NCBI GenBank assembly: GCA_949128115.1
Contig: OX421962.1
Location: forward strand, 14,521,262-14,585,261
DNA length: 64,000 bases
DNA from: Anaspis maculata
Taxonomy: Eukaryota; Arthropoda; Insecta; Coleoptera; Scraptiidae
Reading direction: 5' to 3'
Shown here: in pieces, positions 12,901 to 24,554 of the stretch
Position numbering within the stretch: position 1 is the first letter of the stretch
Layout of the letters: each line of letters opens with the position of its first letter
Translations under genes and position numbers: made by a program
Notes under the pieces: model-generated
The model's database searches: none
What the model saw: the letters and a program-made list of their open reading frames with translations, nothing else
Told to the model about the DNA's origin: nothing

Positions 12901-14680
12901 GCAAAGCACCTTGGTTTCAAAGGGGAAAAACCGCGGGTTGTGCAATCCCGTTGAGAACAAAGAGAACAAAGAATTTCGGGTTATGTACAATAGTTTCGCG
13001 GACAAAATAGGTATCGAAATGCATGATTTGGTGAATGGGTGAAAGCCAGAATTACGATACAATAATCAAAGAAAGACCGACCTTAAATTAGGAGAAACCG
13101 ACGTACACTCGTTGCACTGAAAAATTACGTGTTCTTCACTACAGCTGATTCTCTTTTCTGTCTGCCCGCGGCTGCCGCCCACCCAGCGCAGCGCCATCTC
13201 CCTCTCCAATTGGCAAACGCTACGAACGTCAACGTCCGTACCTACTTCAAGTACCAACGTACAAACAAAATAAAGGGGAACACCACATTTACGCCCCTTT
13301 GAAGAAGCGACGGAAAAGGATAGAAGACGATGACGGAGATTCTTCAACAAACATTGCTGCAATTTTTATTGTCGGCAATATTTCTGCATGTCGAAAACCG
13401 ATATTTCGCAGCAGTACTCAGTAGTAGTTGAGTAATACGAGCAGGGTGCCAGGGGGGTGAAGTAATTTCTAGTACTGTGCCGCTTCAAGTTCCTTGACAT
13501 AAACATTGGCCCCATGGATGATATCAGCTCTGCAAAAGCATGATCACTCAGTATCTTCTAATTTATTTCCTTCTCCTCGAATGCCACCACATCATTATTA
13601 TTTATTCATCCAGAGTGGTCGTCGTCGGTCATACTGTCACTTACAGTCACTAGGTAGGTAGCTTGCAACCAACTCATCGTTGCTTCAGTGTGAGAGCTAG
13701 TCAAAATAACGTTGCCTATTGCAGCCTATTGCTTATTGCGAGTTGCTAGTTGCTAGTTGCTGATTGCTTCAGTGGGAGACCCGCCTCACGTCGTGTTCGC
13801 ATTGTTGTTCTGTAAGGCATTTCCTGATGGGCGGTTTCTTCCCGATGGAGGAAAACCAAAAGAAAGAATGAAAGAAAGGTTGGATTTATCCGTGAAGGCG
13901 CGCGCGTGCGATATTATTTATTGCCATCGGGAATCACAAACGTGTGTATGTGGAAATTCCGCGTTTCACACTCGCATGCACGCCCACAAGCGATATATAC
14001 ACCCATCGGTATTGTTCTTTGGCACTTCGGGAAGCGTTTGAAATATGTATCGCGTCCGACGAAACCTGACAAATCGGAAAAGGCGCTGCGTTTTTTTTGC
14101 GCGCCGCTCGCTATTGCCGCCCGCAAATCAACAAAAGCATCGGAGAGGAGGCCTCACACAAGGTTCACGGGGTGAACGTCTGTGAACTTTATCCGCCGTG
14201 TCACGACCCTCCTCATCGTTTTTCCAGTTGATCGTCCCGTTTTCAATATTGCATCCGCGAGCGCCTCCGCTGATTCGTTCGAATAATTGGAGTTTTTATA
14301 TCTGCAGGCGAGTCTCATAGGTCACTGGAGTTTTTATCTGTGGAGCAACAGCTCAGCTGAAGGGCTTAAAACAGTTCGAGAACCGCTAGTTGGAGGAAAT
14401 CGGAAGCACTAGGTAGCTTCCAAACTGAAGGGAGGCGTAAACGGAAAACAAATATTAGCTCAGCCACAATATTATGTGGGTACATGTACACGCTACACGC
14501 GTGAATATACGTGGGTATTACCTCCCGACAAACAACCCAATACACGGAGAGTTCCATCTCTCAGTTATTATAACTTGTAGGTGAGACACACTTAGGTGAC
14601 AAATTATGGTGTTTTGCCTTGTCTGTTTTGCAATTGATTTTGCCGCCGGTAGACACTCCCATACTAGTACAGGAATTTTA
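9929..14680. other. AT-rich stretch with little recognisable content
   Basis: This is 4.7 kb without a recognised family. It holds poly-T and poly-A tracts (10260, 10537), an A-rich low-complexity zone of AAATAAACAAGAAAC-like units (11340-11580), a possible exon at 11762-12002 (listed separately), short direct repeats of CTAGTTG/TATTGC near 13715-13768, and a CpG-richer patch at 13890-14280 with overlapping frames on both strands. No conserved domain was seen. Confidence 0.4.
11762..12002 (-). CDS. Possible exon with hydrophobic N-terminal segment, unknown protein
   Basis: On the minus strand an open frame begins right after a good splice acceptor (CTCAATTTTGCAG, just upstream of 12002) and reads FSYLVSLLLLLPALISTLGG followed by LVSTLTGKHLSGLIPRGGL. 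This looks like a signal peptide or membrane segment followed by a polar stretch of about 50 residues, ending at a stop at 11762. No family is recognised, no neighbouring exon was identified, and chance is not excluded. Confidence 0.25.
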
Positions 14681-16819
14681 GCCTAAATATCACTTCAACC
14701 TCAAAATAAATACTGTAGTCGTGGAAATCACAGGTTCTGTACCGAATTTTGTGCTCTTTCTAAATTTTCGGGTTTCAGAAAAATCCCAGCGGAGGCTTTT
14801 TTTTAGAGCTGTCAAAAGTCTGAAGACTGATAATTCTGAACAATTTCAAATTAAGCTCAATTTTCCATGGGATTTCAAGTATACACAGTTATGTGGAGAC
14901 TGCAAATGTTGACAATGAACATATGAACAATTCTGAACCAAACACGATGGAAAATTTTATAGTTCTGTTGGAATATTTTGATTTTTTCTGTCAAATGTAT
15001 ATGATACAGGAAAATAGTAAAAAAAATCGCTAAAGCCTTGAGAAAAATATGGATGTCCTGAAAATTTGATATTCTGTTCAGACTTAGATGCCCTACTACA
15101 TACCCAAAATTGACAGAAATCCCACCCTTGGGTTTTGAGTTATTGGAGGGGGGGTGATCAGTGGCAATTCAAAATGGAGGGGATAAAACCCGGTTATCCA
15201 TTGGATGCAAATACATCGCAATTTGTCGTATCATATCTCGTTGATACCATTTTGGCACAAAAAGTGTCGATTATTGTTGAGGGGCGGTCGTGGGAGGGAC
15301 GGAGCTCGGCTAGGTGATTCTTTTTGTTTTCCTGGTCATATATAACCGATCACGACAAGTTTGGTATCTTTTCCGACTAAATTGAAACTCCTGACCTTGA
15401 ATCCGATGTGTAAATTTGAATAGAAACAAGTTTGAACAAGTTAACTTGAAAAAACTTGTTTTTTTCTTTGACATTTTTGACAGTTTTTTTTTTACTGTTA
15501 GAGGTCTGAATCGTTCAAAAATAGTTCATGGTCCATTAGATTGGAGTGTCTTTTTTACGAAAATCATCTACTCGATGTACTATTTTGTTTCTGGATATTA
15601 AAAAATCAATTTTAACCTGTGAGTCGGTCCGGCGCGGTTTCTACTAATAACCAGAACACTACAACATGCACCTGCAAATAAAACTAGCTCAAACTATTGA
15701 ACAAATGATAACTTATCTTCGAAAGTTCGAGGATTTCTGCAGAATTGAATTTGCTATAACATAAAACAAAATTGCTATGGATCACTCTGCAGGGTTTTGA
15801 GTTTAAGCTATTTATATTTGCAGGTGCATGTTGTAGTGTTCTGGTCAGTAGTAGACACCGCGCCGGATCGACTCACAGGTTCAAATTGATTTTTTAATAT
15901 CAAAAAACAAAATGATACGTTGAGTGACTGATTTTCGTGCAAAAGACACTTGAATCTAATGCCTCTTGAAATATTTTCGAGAATTTCAGACCTCCAACAG
16001 TGAAAAAAAAACTGTCAAAATTGCCAAAGGAAAAAACAAGTTTTTTCAGGTTAACTTGTTCAAACTTGTTTTCATTAAAATTTACACATCGAATTCGAGG
16101 TCAGGAGTTTGAATTTAGTCGGAAAAGATACCAGACTTGTCGTGATCGGTCCTATACGACCAGGAAAACAAAAAGAACCACCTAGCTGAGCTTCGCCCCT
16201 CCCATGACCCCCCCTCAACAATAATCGACACTTTTTGTGCCAAAATGGTATCAACGAGATATAATGCGTCGAATTGCGATGTATTTGCATCCAGTGGATT
16301 AACAGGTTTCATCCCCTCCATTCTGAGTTGCAATTGATTACCCCCCCTCCGATAACTCAAGACCCTGGGGTGGGATTTCTGTCAATTTTGGGTATGTAGT
16401 AGGGCATCCAAGTCTAAACAGAATATCAAATTTTCAGGACGTCCCTATTTTTTTCAAGGCTTTAGCGATTTTTTTCACCATTTTCCTGTATCATATACAT
16501 TTGACAGAAAGAATCAAAATATTCCAACAGAACTATGAAATTTTCCATCATGTTTGGTTCAGAATTGTTCATATGTTCATTCTCAACATGTGCAGTCTCC
16601 ACATAACTGTGTGTACTTGAAATCTCATGAAAAATTGAGCTTAATTTGAAATTGTTCGGAATTATAAGTTTTCAGATTTTTGACAGCTCTAAAAAAAAAG
16701 CCTCCGCTGGGATTTTTCTGAAACCCAAAAATTTGGAAAAAGGACAAAATTCTAAACAAAATCTGTGATTTTCAAGACTACAGTTTTTTTTTTGAGGTCA
16801 AAATCTATTTTTCTTGGGC
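14681..16819. mobile_element. 2.1 kb palindromic element
   Basis: The arms run from about 14681 to 15690 and from 15800 to 16819. The inner parts match best: CCTGTGAGTCGGTCCGGCGC on the left against GCGCCGGATCGACTCACAGG on the right, with a loop of about 110 bp at 15690-15800. The ends are TA-GCCTAAAT on the left and CTTGGGC-TA on the right, so TA flanks are likely. The outermost 30 bp are diverged, making the ends less certain. No coding sequence is present. The segment GTTTGGTATCTTTTCC plus GAACAAGTTTGAACAAGTT is shared with the element at 50496-52835, so the two are related. Confidence 0.75.
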
Positions 16820-16848
16820 TATACTTCCAATCCAAGTGACTGCTAGGG

Positions 16849-17129
16849 CTAGGGTGTAATAGTAATATGCAACAATTCTCCGATGTGTGGTCTCTTATTG
16901 TTTGGAGTATTGTGGAAACAGCATAACAAGAGTGGTTTCAAAGATGAACTGTGGCACCTTTCCACGTCTGAAACCTCCGACTTCTCCATTCTATCTTTCA
17001 AAATTGAAAGACACTCTGCTCCTTCCACTTCCCACACATCTTCTTCTGTTTCAATTTCATAAATGGTACATGCCAATGACCAGATATCGGAAAACTTGGT
17101 CACCGTTTTTGTTGGAGCGAAATATAATA
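16849..17129 (-). pseudogene. Protein kinase pseudogene, C-lobe part
   Basis: The minus-strand frame starts at the edge of the inserted palindrome (17130) with AILYFAPTKTVTKFSDIWSL and continues ACTIYEIETEEDVWE. This fits kinase subdomains VIII-IX: an APE-like loop (here APT) and the DxWSxGC helix F (here DIWSLAC). It ends HNTPNNKRPHIGELLHI TITP and a stop at 16849, with the subdomain XI Arg in NKRPHI. The matching upstream half is at 18705-18979. Loss of the APE glutamate, a phase change between the halves and a missing activation loop indicate a pseudogene. Confidence 0.7.
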
Positions 17130-17131
17130 TA

Positions 17132-18702
17132 GCCCAGGCGCCAGAGAAAACAATAAGGAAATAACTGTTTCCTGGCTGGGAACTAGCTTAAAACGATCTG
17201 TGTAGCTTAGGTTTTGACATACTAGTTTCCCCCCTTTCGGAAATGTCGGCGTCATGTCGCCATCATCAACAAGAAGTGCACCAGCGTGGTTTTTTCCGAA
17301 TATCTTAATTTTGGGTCATCTGACAGCAAAAGATGTAAGGGGTCATTTTGAAGCCTATGAACTTCCCCACAGTTGAGTTTTTAAATCAAGTTTCTGCGAC
17401 CTATGGTCTTTGAGATAGAGCTTCTGGAAGCGAGAGTCATTGTCGTGAAAGGCCACTTGACTTGACTCGAAAAACTAAAATGTCGATGTGACAAAAAATT
17501 TCAAAATGAGATTGCTCGAGAATCCTTCAATGCTATAGTTGTGGTGATGATCTTAAACTCTTCCTCTTGAACCGTAGATCACGAATATTGAAAAGTCAAA
17601 AACGTCACATTGTACATATACAGGGTGTACTGAGGGAATCAATTCAGAACAGAGAAATTTGGCATATTCTTCCATTACGCCTATGCGAAACTCTAAGCAC
17701 TTATCACGAGTCCAATATCAATATGCATTGCTCTGGTGAGATTCACTTGATACACTTGAGAAGTGGTCAGCTCACAGCTTTCCTGTAAAGTGTTTTGAAG
17801 GCCCTCTGAAATCATCAAAATTTACTGTCAAGAAATGTATGTAACAGTATATTATAAACCAAGGATCCAAAGTGAATTTTTGATCTCTTGGGTGACGTTT
17901 TTTTGCTCGAGGGCCCTTTATGTCCAAATCCCAAAATTGAAAATAATTTTTTTTTGGTATATAATATACTGTTACATACATTTCTTGCTACTGTAAATTT
18001 TGATGATTTCAGAGGGCCTTTAAAACATTTAACAGTAAAGTTGTGAGCTGACCACTTCTTTAGTGTATTAAGTGAAGCTTACAGAGCAAATGCATATTGA
18101 TATTGGACTCGTGATAGGTGCTTAGAGTGTCGCATATAGGCTTAATCGAAGAAATATGTGAAATTTTTTTCATCTGATTTGATTCCCTCAGTACACCCTG
18201 TATATGTACCATGTGACGTTTTTGACTTTTCTATAGTCGTAATCTACGGTTCAAGAGGAAGAGTTTAAGACCATCACCGCAACTATAGCATGAAGAATTC
18301 TCGAGAAATCTCGAATTTTTAAAATTTTTGTCACATCGACATTTTAGTTTTTTGGGTCAAGTGGCCATGGAGCTTTTACGACAATGCCTCTCGCTTCCAG
18401 AAGCTCTATCTGAAAGACCATAGGTCGCAGAAAGTTAATTTAAAAACTGTTCTGTGGGGAATATCATTGGTTTCAAAATGACTCCTTACGTCTTTTGGTA
18501 TCAGATGGCCCAAAATCAAGATATTCGGCAAAAACCACGCTGGTGCACTTCTTGTTGATGATGGCGACATGACGCCGGCAATTCCGAAAGGGAGGAAATT
18601 AGTATGTCAAAACCTAAGCCACACAGATTGTTTCAATCTAGTTTCCAACCAGTAAACAATTATTTCCTTATTAAGCTGATTTTTGCTCCCTGGCGTCTGG
18701 GC
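17132..18702. mobile_element. 1.57 kb near-perfect palindrome inside the kinase pseudogene
   Basis: The ends are GCCCAGGCGCCAGAG at 17132 and CTGGCGTCTGGGC ending at 18702, with TA on both flanks (17130-17131, 18703-18704). The arms reach to about 17870 and 17950, leaving a loop of under 100 bp. A second symmetric pair of ends, TA + CAGGGTGTACTGAGGGAATC at 17621 and its complement ending at 18200, lies exactly inside the arms, so a CAGGGTG element appears to be nested concentrically. No coding potential. Confidence 0.8.
17621..18200. mobile_element. Inner CAGGGTG palindrome, concentric with 17132-18702
   Basis: CAGGGTGTACTGAGGGAATC on the left is mirrored by GATTCCCTCAGTACACCCTG on the right, both bordered by TA. 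The flanking arms of the outer palindrome continue to match right up to both junctions, as expected if this piece sits at the outer element's symmetry centre. It could instead be an integral part of one palindrome. Confidence 0.55.
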
Positions 18703-18704
18703 TA

Positions 18705-18979
18705 CAACCCTAAATCACATTACTTGACGGTCAAGTTTCCGTTATCAAGTTTCCGTTAATCAAGATGTTTTCAGGTTTGACATCTTGATGAATTATTGGG
18801 TTGACTTGCCCTTTATTGCAGATACGCACGCGGTATAGCCTGACAAATTGAGTGAAAATCTTAGTTTTCTTCTCTTTGTTAAGATCGTTCTTCTTCTTGA
18901 CGTCGTCGTCGAAAATAATGTCGCCCAAGTTATTTCCTTTCACTGACCAAATGTTCGACTTCGACCAATCCATCTTCAT
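18705..18979 (-). pseudogene. Protein kinase pseudogene, catalytic-loop part (PBK/TOPK-like?)
   Basis: The minus-strand frame reads NNLGDIIFDDDV... and then NPIIHQDVKPENILINGNLI, the catalytic loop of a protein kinase, with HQD in place of HRD and intact Lys and Asn. It is followed by ITETVK, an in-frame stop, and CDLGL, corresponding to the DFG magnesium-binding motif as DLG. The order and the NGN-ITETVK-CDLG stretch resemble PBK/TOPK (lymphokine-activated killer T-cell-originated kinase) more than other kinases known to me, but this is from memory. The glycine loop and VAIK lysine are absent. The gene is cut at 18704 by a palindromic element and resumes at 17129. Confidence 0.65.
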
Positions 18980-19079
18980 TGGAGTGTTTGGTCAAGGAAC
19001 TCCCGCGCGGCCAGCGCAAACTACGTTGGAGTCTCGTCTTACTGGAACCAAGACTGAATCCGCCGTTTTGGAGGAAAAA

Positions 19080-19560
19080 TTACACTGATGGCCGGAACAG
19101 TGGAATTTTGTTAAATCTCTATAGATAGCGATTCCCGTCAATGAAGAATGGTCTAATAATTTGCTGTCCCACAATTCCACCCAGAACATTGATCTCTAGA
19201 AAAATTGAGTATGGATTTCCATCGTAAAATGGGGATTTTGATGCGCCCACTGCCAGTAATTTTGTCGATTGACAGAGCTCTCTTGAAACAAAATGTGGCT
19301 TCATCCGAAAAAACCATTCGACGTGAGAAGTTGTTATTTCTGTTGCACTCCTCTAACAATTTATTGGAAAAAAAACTTTCCTGCCGGAGTCTTCTTCTAG
19401 TAACTTCTGTATCAAATTCATCTAACTTTATACGGATGCCGAAGATCATCAGTCTTCAAAATCCTCCTAACCGTCGTCTTTTACGCTCACTAATTCGGGC
19501 CGCGTGTCTTATGGACATGTGTGGATTTTCTCTTTGCTCCAGAAACTTGACCAGTCTGCA
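19080..19560 (-). pseudogene. Decayed mariner-family transposase
   Basis: Overlapping minus-strand frames carry pieces of one transposase in family order: LVKFLEQRENPHMSIRHAAR near 19540 (HTH), RRMVFSDEATFCFKR near 19300 with the first catalytic Asp, and INVLGGIVGQQIIRPFFIDG near 19180, the strand before the second Asp. The second and third acidic residues are missing. Multiple frameshifts separate the pieces. It is a different lineage from the transposase at 992-3937. Confidence 0.7.
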
Positions 19561-19759
19561 CTTTGTAACCTTTCCACTCCAAAAGGTAGTGGTGGAGCGG
19601 TTCTCTCCGTGGGAGAAGGGCTGGGGGTGGTCGCTTATGACCATCACCCAGGTACAAGCCCTGGACTCGTTGCCGGCTAGAAGCGTAGAGCGGGTTGTGG
19701 TTTGGAAGAAGGATGGGTGTGTGAATTGGGCTAGGTAAGGTGAAAGCCATTTGAACAAT

Positions 19760-20938
19760 TAACCAAGTATATTAAAATGACGTGGCGATCAGTGTATGTA
19801 CACAAATAATTTTGAAAGAGGGTGTGTTATGTAAGTAGAAGAATAAAATGGCACAATAAACAAAATCAAAACGTATTACTCATCCGGGATCGACGATGAT
19901 GGTTCGAGTACTGTGGTGGGTGGGTTTCTAGGCCGACCGCAGAAGAAGCCCAGCCTGACGGAGTCTCAGCCACTGCATACTGACCTGGGGAATGCCGCAG
20001 CGTTTGGGAGTTCTATGCGGCGGGTATTGATGTTAGAATGTGGGCGCCATCTTCACGAAGTTCTTCCCCAGGTCAAACAGTTCGGCGAGGAAGTGAAGAG
20101 TTCGACTGCTCCGCCAGCTGTCGTGGACTCCTCTACAGCCGATACCTATAAACAATCCACTCACACAGTAATTGAGGCAAAACTAAGTTGTAGGTACGAA
20201 CACTTGGTACAACGGATGAAAATACAATTTAAAATAATAAATTTTGAATCATATGGGCCTTGAAACGTAGAATAGACAACGACATGACATGATTATGTGA
20301 AATGGAAACGGAACGTGGTCGGTAGCGCAAACAATTTACAATAATTTTGAAAGTAGGTACAATATGAACACTGGGGACACTACTTAACTTTAATCAATGC
20401 CTGACGAGGATATTGGCCGAATTTCGGCTGCAGCGGCTGACACGGCGTCGCGGTGACTTCGGTGGCAAACAGCTGATGACCCGGGCTTGAGTGTTTTTCC
20501 GGCGGAAAGACGGAAGTTTGTGTTTTTGGGTTTGCGAGCAGCTGATGCCTTCGACGACGATGGAGTCGGCACGAGAGTCGGCGTGACGGAAACGGCCGCT
20601 GTGACGATGATGGCTTACATGGGGGTTACGATGGGAGCGACTGCTGCGACGGTGAAGCCCCCATGAAGTTTTCCATCCGATCGGTAGGCCCCACAGGCAG
20701 AGGTGATGACGAAATTTACATCGATGGACGGCAGGAACTGAGGCAGGAACGTTTCTGGCGAGTTCTTTTACCCACGGGGGCTGCATAAGCGGCGCCAAGC
20801 TGGCGCTGGTCTGGGCGTTGACCTCAAGCGGCTGTGCCCCCGGACGGGGCTTCGTTTATGGAGCTACTCGCTCATCTTTTCTTTCGCTTTTTTTCGCCCC
20901 AAAAACAAAAAAGGAACGCGTTTGTTCACAACATTTTC
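19760..20938. other. Unassigned region including a GC-rich block at 20394-20870
   Basis: The block at 20394-20870 is rich in CpG and low-complexity Ser/Ala/Arg codons in several minus-strand frames (for example TPTLVPTPSSSKASAARKPK in one and RRSSRSHRNPHVSHHRHS in another). No frame is open throughout and no motif is recognised. It could be an exon remnant, a gag-like basic region, or a CpG island. Confidence 0.3.
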
Positions 20939-20940
20939 TT

Positions 20941-21083
20941 ATAGCTGTATTACACTACACAATTTCTTGTACAATTTTTTGTACAATCTGTCAGTTGAAC
21001 AATCAGTTCATTGTTTTTCGACACTATTTTCGCAGATTGTACAAGAACTTTTACAAGAAATTGTGTAGTGTAATACAGCTATT
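20941..21083. mobile_element. Small MITE, copy 1 (ATAGCTGTATTACACTACA ends)
   Basis: A ~143 bp element. The left end ATAGCTGTATTACACTACAC is mirrored at the right end finishing GTGTAATACAGCTAT at 21083. Inside are further inverted pieces (TTCTTGTACAA / TTGTACAAGAA). A second copy is at 24691-24838. No coding capacity. Confidence 0.85.
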
Positions 21084-21139
21084 ATAAATAAGTGAAAATC
21101 ATTTTTTGGTTTTATGTCAATTAAATTTATTGGTCTATT

Positions 21140-22300
21140 CGGCCCTGACTATTGTTATACGCAATGTGCATGAGACATTCGAAACTGCGAATTCAGGCGT
21201 GCAGCGATGATAGGCCGAATGAATACAATTTTTCCCTGATTGCTTTTTTCATGCACCCGTTCCAAATCACCTATCTCTTTGGGCAAGGCATGACATAATT
21301 ATAACACCACATTGCAGATGTCGTGTTCGATATGGCATTGCATAGCGTCCATCATAGTTAAGTATAGTTCATGTTGAACTGTGATTCTTTCGCTGCATTA
21401 GGAAATAGTGAGTGAATTTATTCCATCTTGAACTTCCTTCACTGAGTTTTGGATAACCTCTTCATTTAGTTTCTGTAACACACCCAAACTTGATGGGTCT
21501 GCAAAAACGGTGATACGAAAGTTTATGGTTTTGCCAGAAAACTTCTCCATCATCTGGGTTGAAGAGCTCTATGGGCACAAAGCTACGAATGAATACAAAA
21601 TATTTGGCGCTGGAGGCATCATGCTGCATTATGTACTGAGGTTGATTTTAAACTCCATCGCAGCCCGAATTGGACAATAATTTCAATTTCTGAGCTATGC
21701 CAACTTTTTTTTTCAATCACGTGCAACAACTTCTCGGCTGTCTCATACAATTAACTTTGTAAATTCATGTTTGCAGAAGTTTCTGTTATTTCAATGGAAT
21801 CTTTGGGTGGATAACAATCGTTCTTTGCTTGTTTAATTTGATCGTAACTTGGAAAGATTCCCCCTCCCAATTCTTTTCCAGCTTCTCCCACAATTTTGTA
21901 TGAAATTTTGTCATCTTAGCCGAGACAAATATTTATATTGAGCGACTTCTCTCTTGCTTCAACTGTTGACGCCGGTCGCCGACTCAGGTCATTCGAGGTC
22001 TTTGATATTTTTGGACGATGCGAACGTCATGGCTGACCACCTGCGACTTCTCTTCAAAAATGAGTCATTTCTCCGTCCCGCTTTGCTCCACCTGACGCGC
22101 AAATTTGACAAAAATTTTCTCATCGTTCTGTTTTGAGCGTATTTCTTTTGTGGGCAGGAGAGAAAGTTGATACCAATGACGTCTTTGACTCGCTCTTGAA
22201 CCTTAGTAACGGTAGCTGCGAAACTTGCTGCAAAATTTGATTCCGAAGTGGCGCAGAAGGATTGGTTTCTAATGTATCCATCTTGATCTTTTACTGGATA
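21140..22300 (-). pseudogene. Decayed transposase-like gene of a poorly described family
   Basis: The minus strand holds coding debris with many stops and frameshifts. Around 21463-21605 one frame reads FIRSFVPIELFNPDDGEVFW and then NHKLSYHRFCRPIKFGCVTE. Upstream, near 21780-21900, another frame reads KIVGEAGKELGGGIFPSYDQ with IKQAKNDCYPPKDSIEITET. These blocks recall a family of uncharacterised, multi-copy animal proteins with a RFCRPI block and, further on, a CYICG and HAWIRFFE block, which I believe are mobile-element proteins. The later blocks are not readable here. The assignment is by recollection only. Confidence 0.4.
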
Positions 22301-22818
22301 GAAAGTTGAAAATACTGAAATTTGAATAACAATACAGGAAACTAGGTTCCCATTCTATCTAATTCTCTTACCTTAGTCCAGGAATTATAGAAAAAATAGC
22401 GAACAAAAATGATAACCAGCCGGATTTTTGTATATAAGCTCAGTTAAGCATGTAGTTCAACATAGTAAAAGTCCTCAAGAATCCAGTGTGAGCTTCGGCC
22501 GTTGTGGCCTCGAGAAGAGCTTGAAGATCAGTTTTTCGTGTTTATCTCGTAAACGATGGCACTTGGAGGAAAAGCACTTGGCAAAATTGTTGTAAATTGT
22601 GTTGTCTACAAGAAAGATCCTTACATATTCCATCATCAGTCCACTCCTTCTTCGTCAAAACACAAGAAAAGCTAAATAGTCCAGATGCTTGATGCCGAAG
22701 AGTGTACGGACCTTGAGTTTTATGATGGCAGGGTGCCACTTGGTAGAGGTGTTGTTCGATCTATTCTCTTTTGATTGAAACCTAATGTCATCAATACCAA
22801 CTATGCCGGCGGCATATA

Positions 22819-24439
22819 CAGGGTGACATAAAAATGAAAAGTTGAACAAATGTACCTCAAGAACCAAAATAGGTGAAGACATGTAAATCGTCGAAAGTAT
22901 TTCTAATTTCATGACCATGAAGTCGTTGTAAACTTGAATCAAATATGTTGAGCCGTTTCTAAAATATCTTCAGAAGACTGAAGTCGTTACGAAAAAAAAA
23001 TAGTTTTCCGTATATCAGTAATTCTTCAGATCTTGAATCGAAACTTGGTGTTTTGAACCGAAACAATGATAAATTACATTTAAAATGAAATTACAGTGAA
23101 AAGCCCTCTCTGGGCCAACTAATTTTAGAAAAAACACAGTCAACTTTTTTTCTGATAAGTAGACGAAAATATATACCGGGTGATCATTTGAAAACTATCC
23201 ACCTGCAATAACTCCGATTCCTAGTGAATATTTTTCCGAGCAAAAACAGGTCGATTTTTATATCGGGGGGGACATATAAAACATACATTGGCAAATTTCT
23301 ATATTCACCCCCCTCGCCCCCACTCACCCCAACTTTGAAATTTCAAATGACACTACCTACCTTGTGATACATCAAATTGAAGAGAATTAAATTTTCTTCC
23401 TGGAAAAAAATATTTCCAAAATTTTTAACCCCACCCCCTTTTCCCTAAAAATTTTTCTGACTGTCCCATTTTATATTCTGGACCCCTCATTTTTTCCTCA
23501 ATTTAGTCGGCGTCGTCCTAGATAGCATCGAAGAAGAAAATTTCCGGTGAAAAAAGTGCTACTCAAATTCACCCCTTTGCTCTCCCCCACCTCAACTCCC
23601 AAATTTAACAGAACACCACCTACTTTGTGATACATCAAATTGAAGGAAATTGAATTCTCTTTACGAAAAGAATTTTTTTGTAATTTTCTGCTCCTCCTCC
23701 AATAAATTGGCCATTTGGAGTATTCTAGGGGGGAGATAGGGGGCTTTAAAAATTGTGAAAAAATCTTTTTCAGGAAGAGAATTCAATTTCCTTCAATTTG
23801 ATGTATTACAAAGTGGGTATTGACATTTTAGATTTTTAAGGTCAGGTGGGGGGAGCAAAGGGGTGAATTTGGGTGGAATTTTTTTTATAGAAAATTTTCT
23901 CTTTCGATGCTGTGCAGCATGACGTTGACTGCATTGAAGGGAAATGGAGGTGAAGGATATTAACTTGGACACTCAGAGAATTTTGGGAAGAACAAGGGGT
24001 GGGGTTGAGAAATTTCAAAATATTTTTTTTAAAAAGATAATTTAATTCTCTTTAATTTGATGTATCGCAAGGTAGGTAGTGTCATTTGAAATTTCAAAGT
24101 TGGGATGAGTGGGGGCGAGGGGGCTCAAGATATAACTTCCCCAATATATGTTTCAGATGTCCCCCTCGATATAAAAATCGACCTATTTTTGCTCAAAGAC
24201 ATTTGAACTAGGAATCAGGAGATATTGCAGGTGGATAGTTTTCAAATGATCACCCGGTATATATTTTGTAACAACTTCAGTCTTTTGAAGATATTTAAAG
24301 AACGGCTCAAGATATTCAATTCAAGTTGACGACGACTTCATGACCATGAAATCAGAATTATTTATGGCAATTTACATGTCTTCACCTACTTTGGTTCTCG
24401 AGGTACAAATGTTTAACTTTTTATTTTTATTTCACCCTG
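22819..24439. mobile_element. CAGGGTG palindrome nested at the centre of 22376-25370
   Basis: The ends are CAGGGTGACATAAAAATGAA at 22819 and the complementary end finishing CACCCTG at 24439, with TA flanks (22817-22818, 24440-24441). The arms, about 350 bp each, share AGGTGAAGACATGTAAAT/ATTTACATGTCTTCACCT. Its own centre is the CCGGGTG element 23176-24257. Confidence 0.8.
23176..24257. mobile_element. CCGGGTG palindrome, innermost of the nest, copy 1
   Basis: The ends are CCGGGTGATCATTTGAAAAC at 23176 and GTTTTCAAATGATCACCCGG ending at 24257, a perfect 20 bp mirror, with TA flanks. Inside, a block like TTTGATGTATCACAAGGTAG occurs four times, twice in each orientation, with C-rich and G-rich patches (CCCCCTCGCCCCCACT and complement). 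A truncated second copy is at 27900-28640. Confidence 0.85.
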
Positions 24440-24554
24440 TATATGCCGCCGGCATAGTTCGTGTTGATGGCTTCAAGTTTCGACCAAAAGAGAGTGGATC
24501 AAACAACACCTCTACAAAGTGGCACTCCGCCATCATAAAACTGAAGGTCCATAC

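Noticed and set aside
19490..19750. A chromodomain (LEWKGYK) of a Gypsy element
   Set aside because: Only five residues fit, and the same bases in another frame continue into the mariner transposase HTH.
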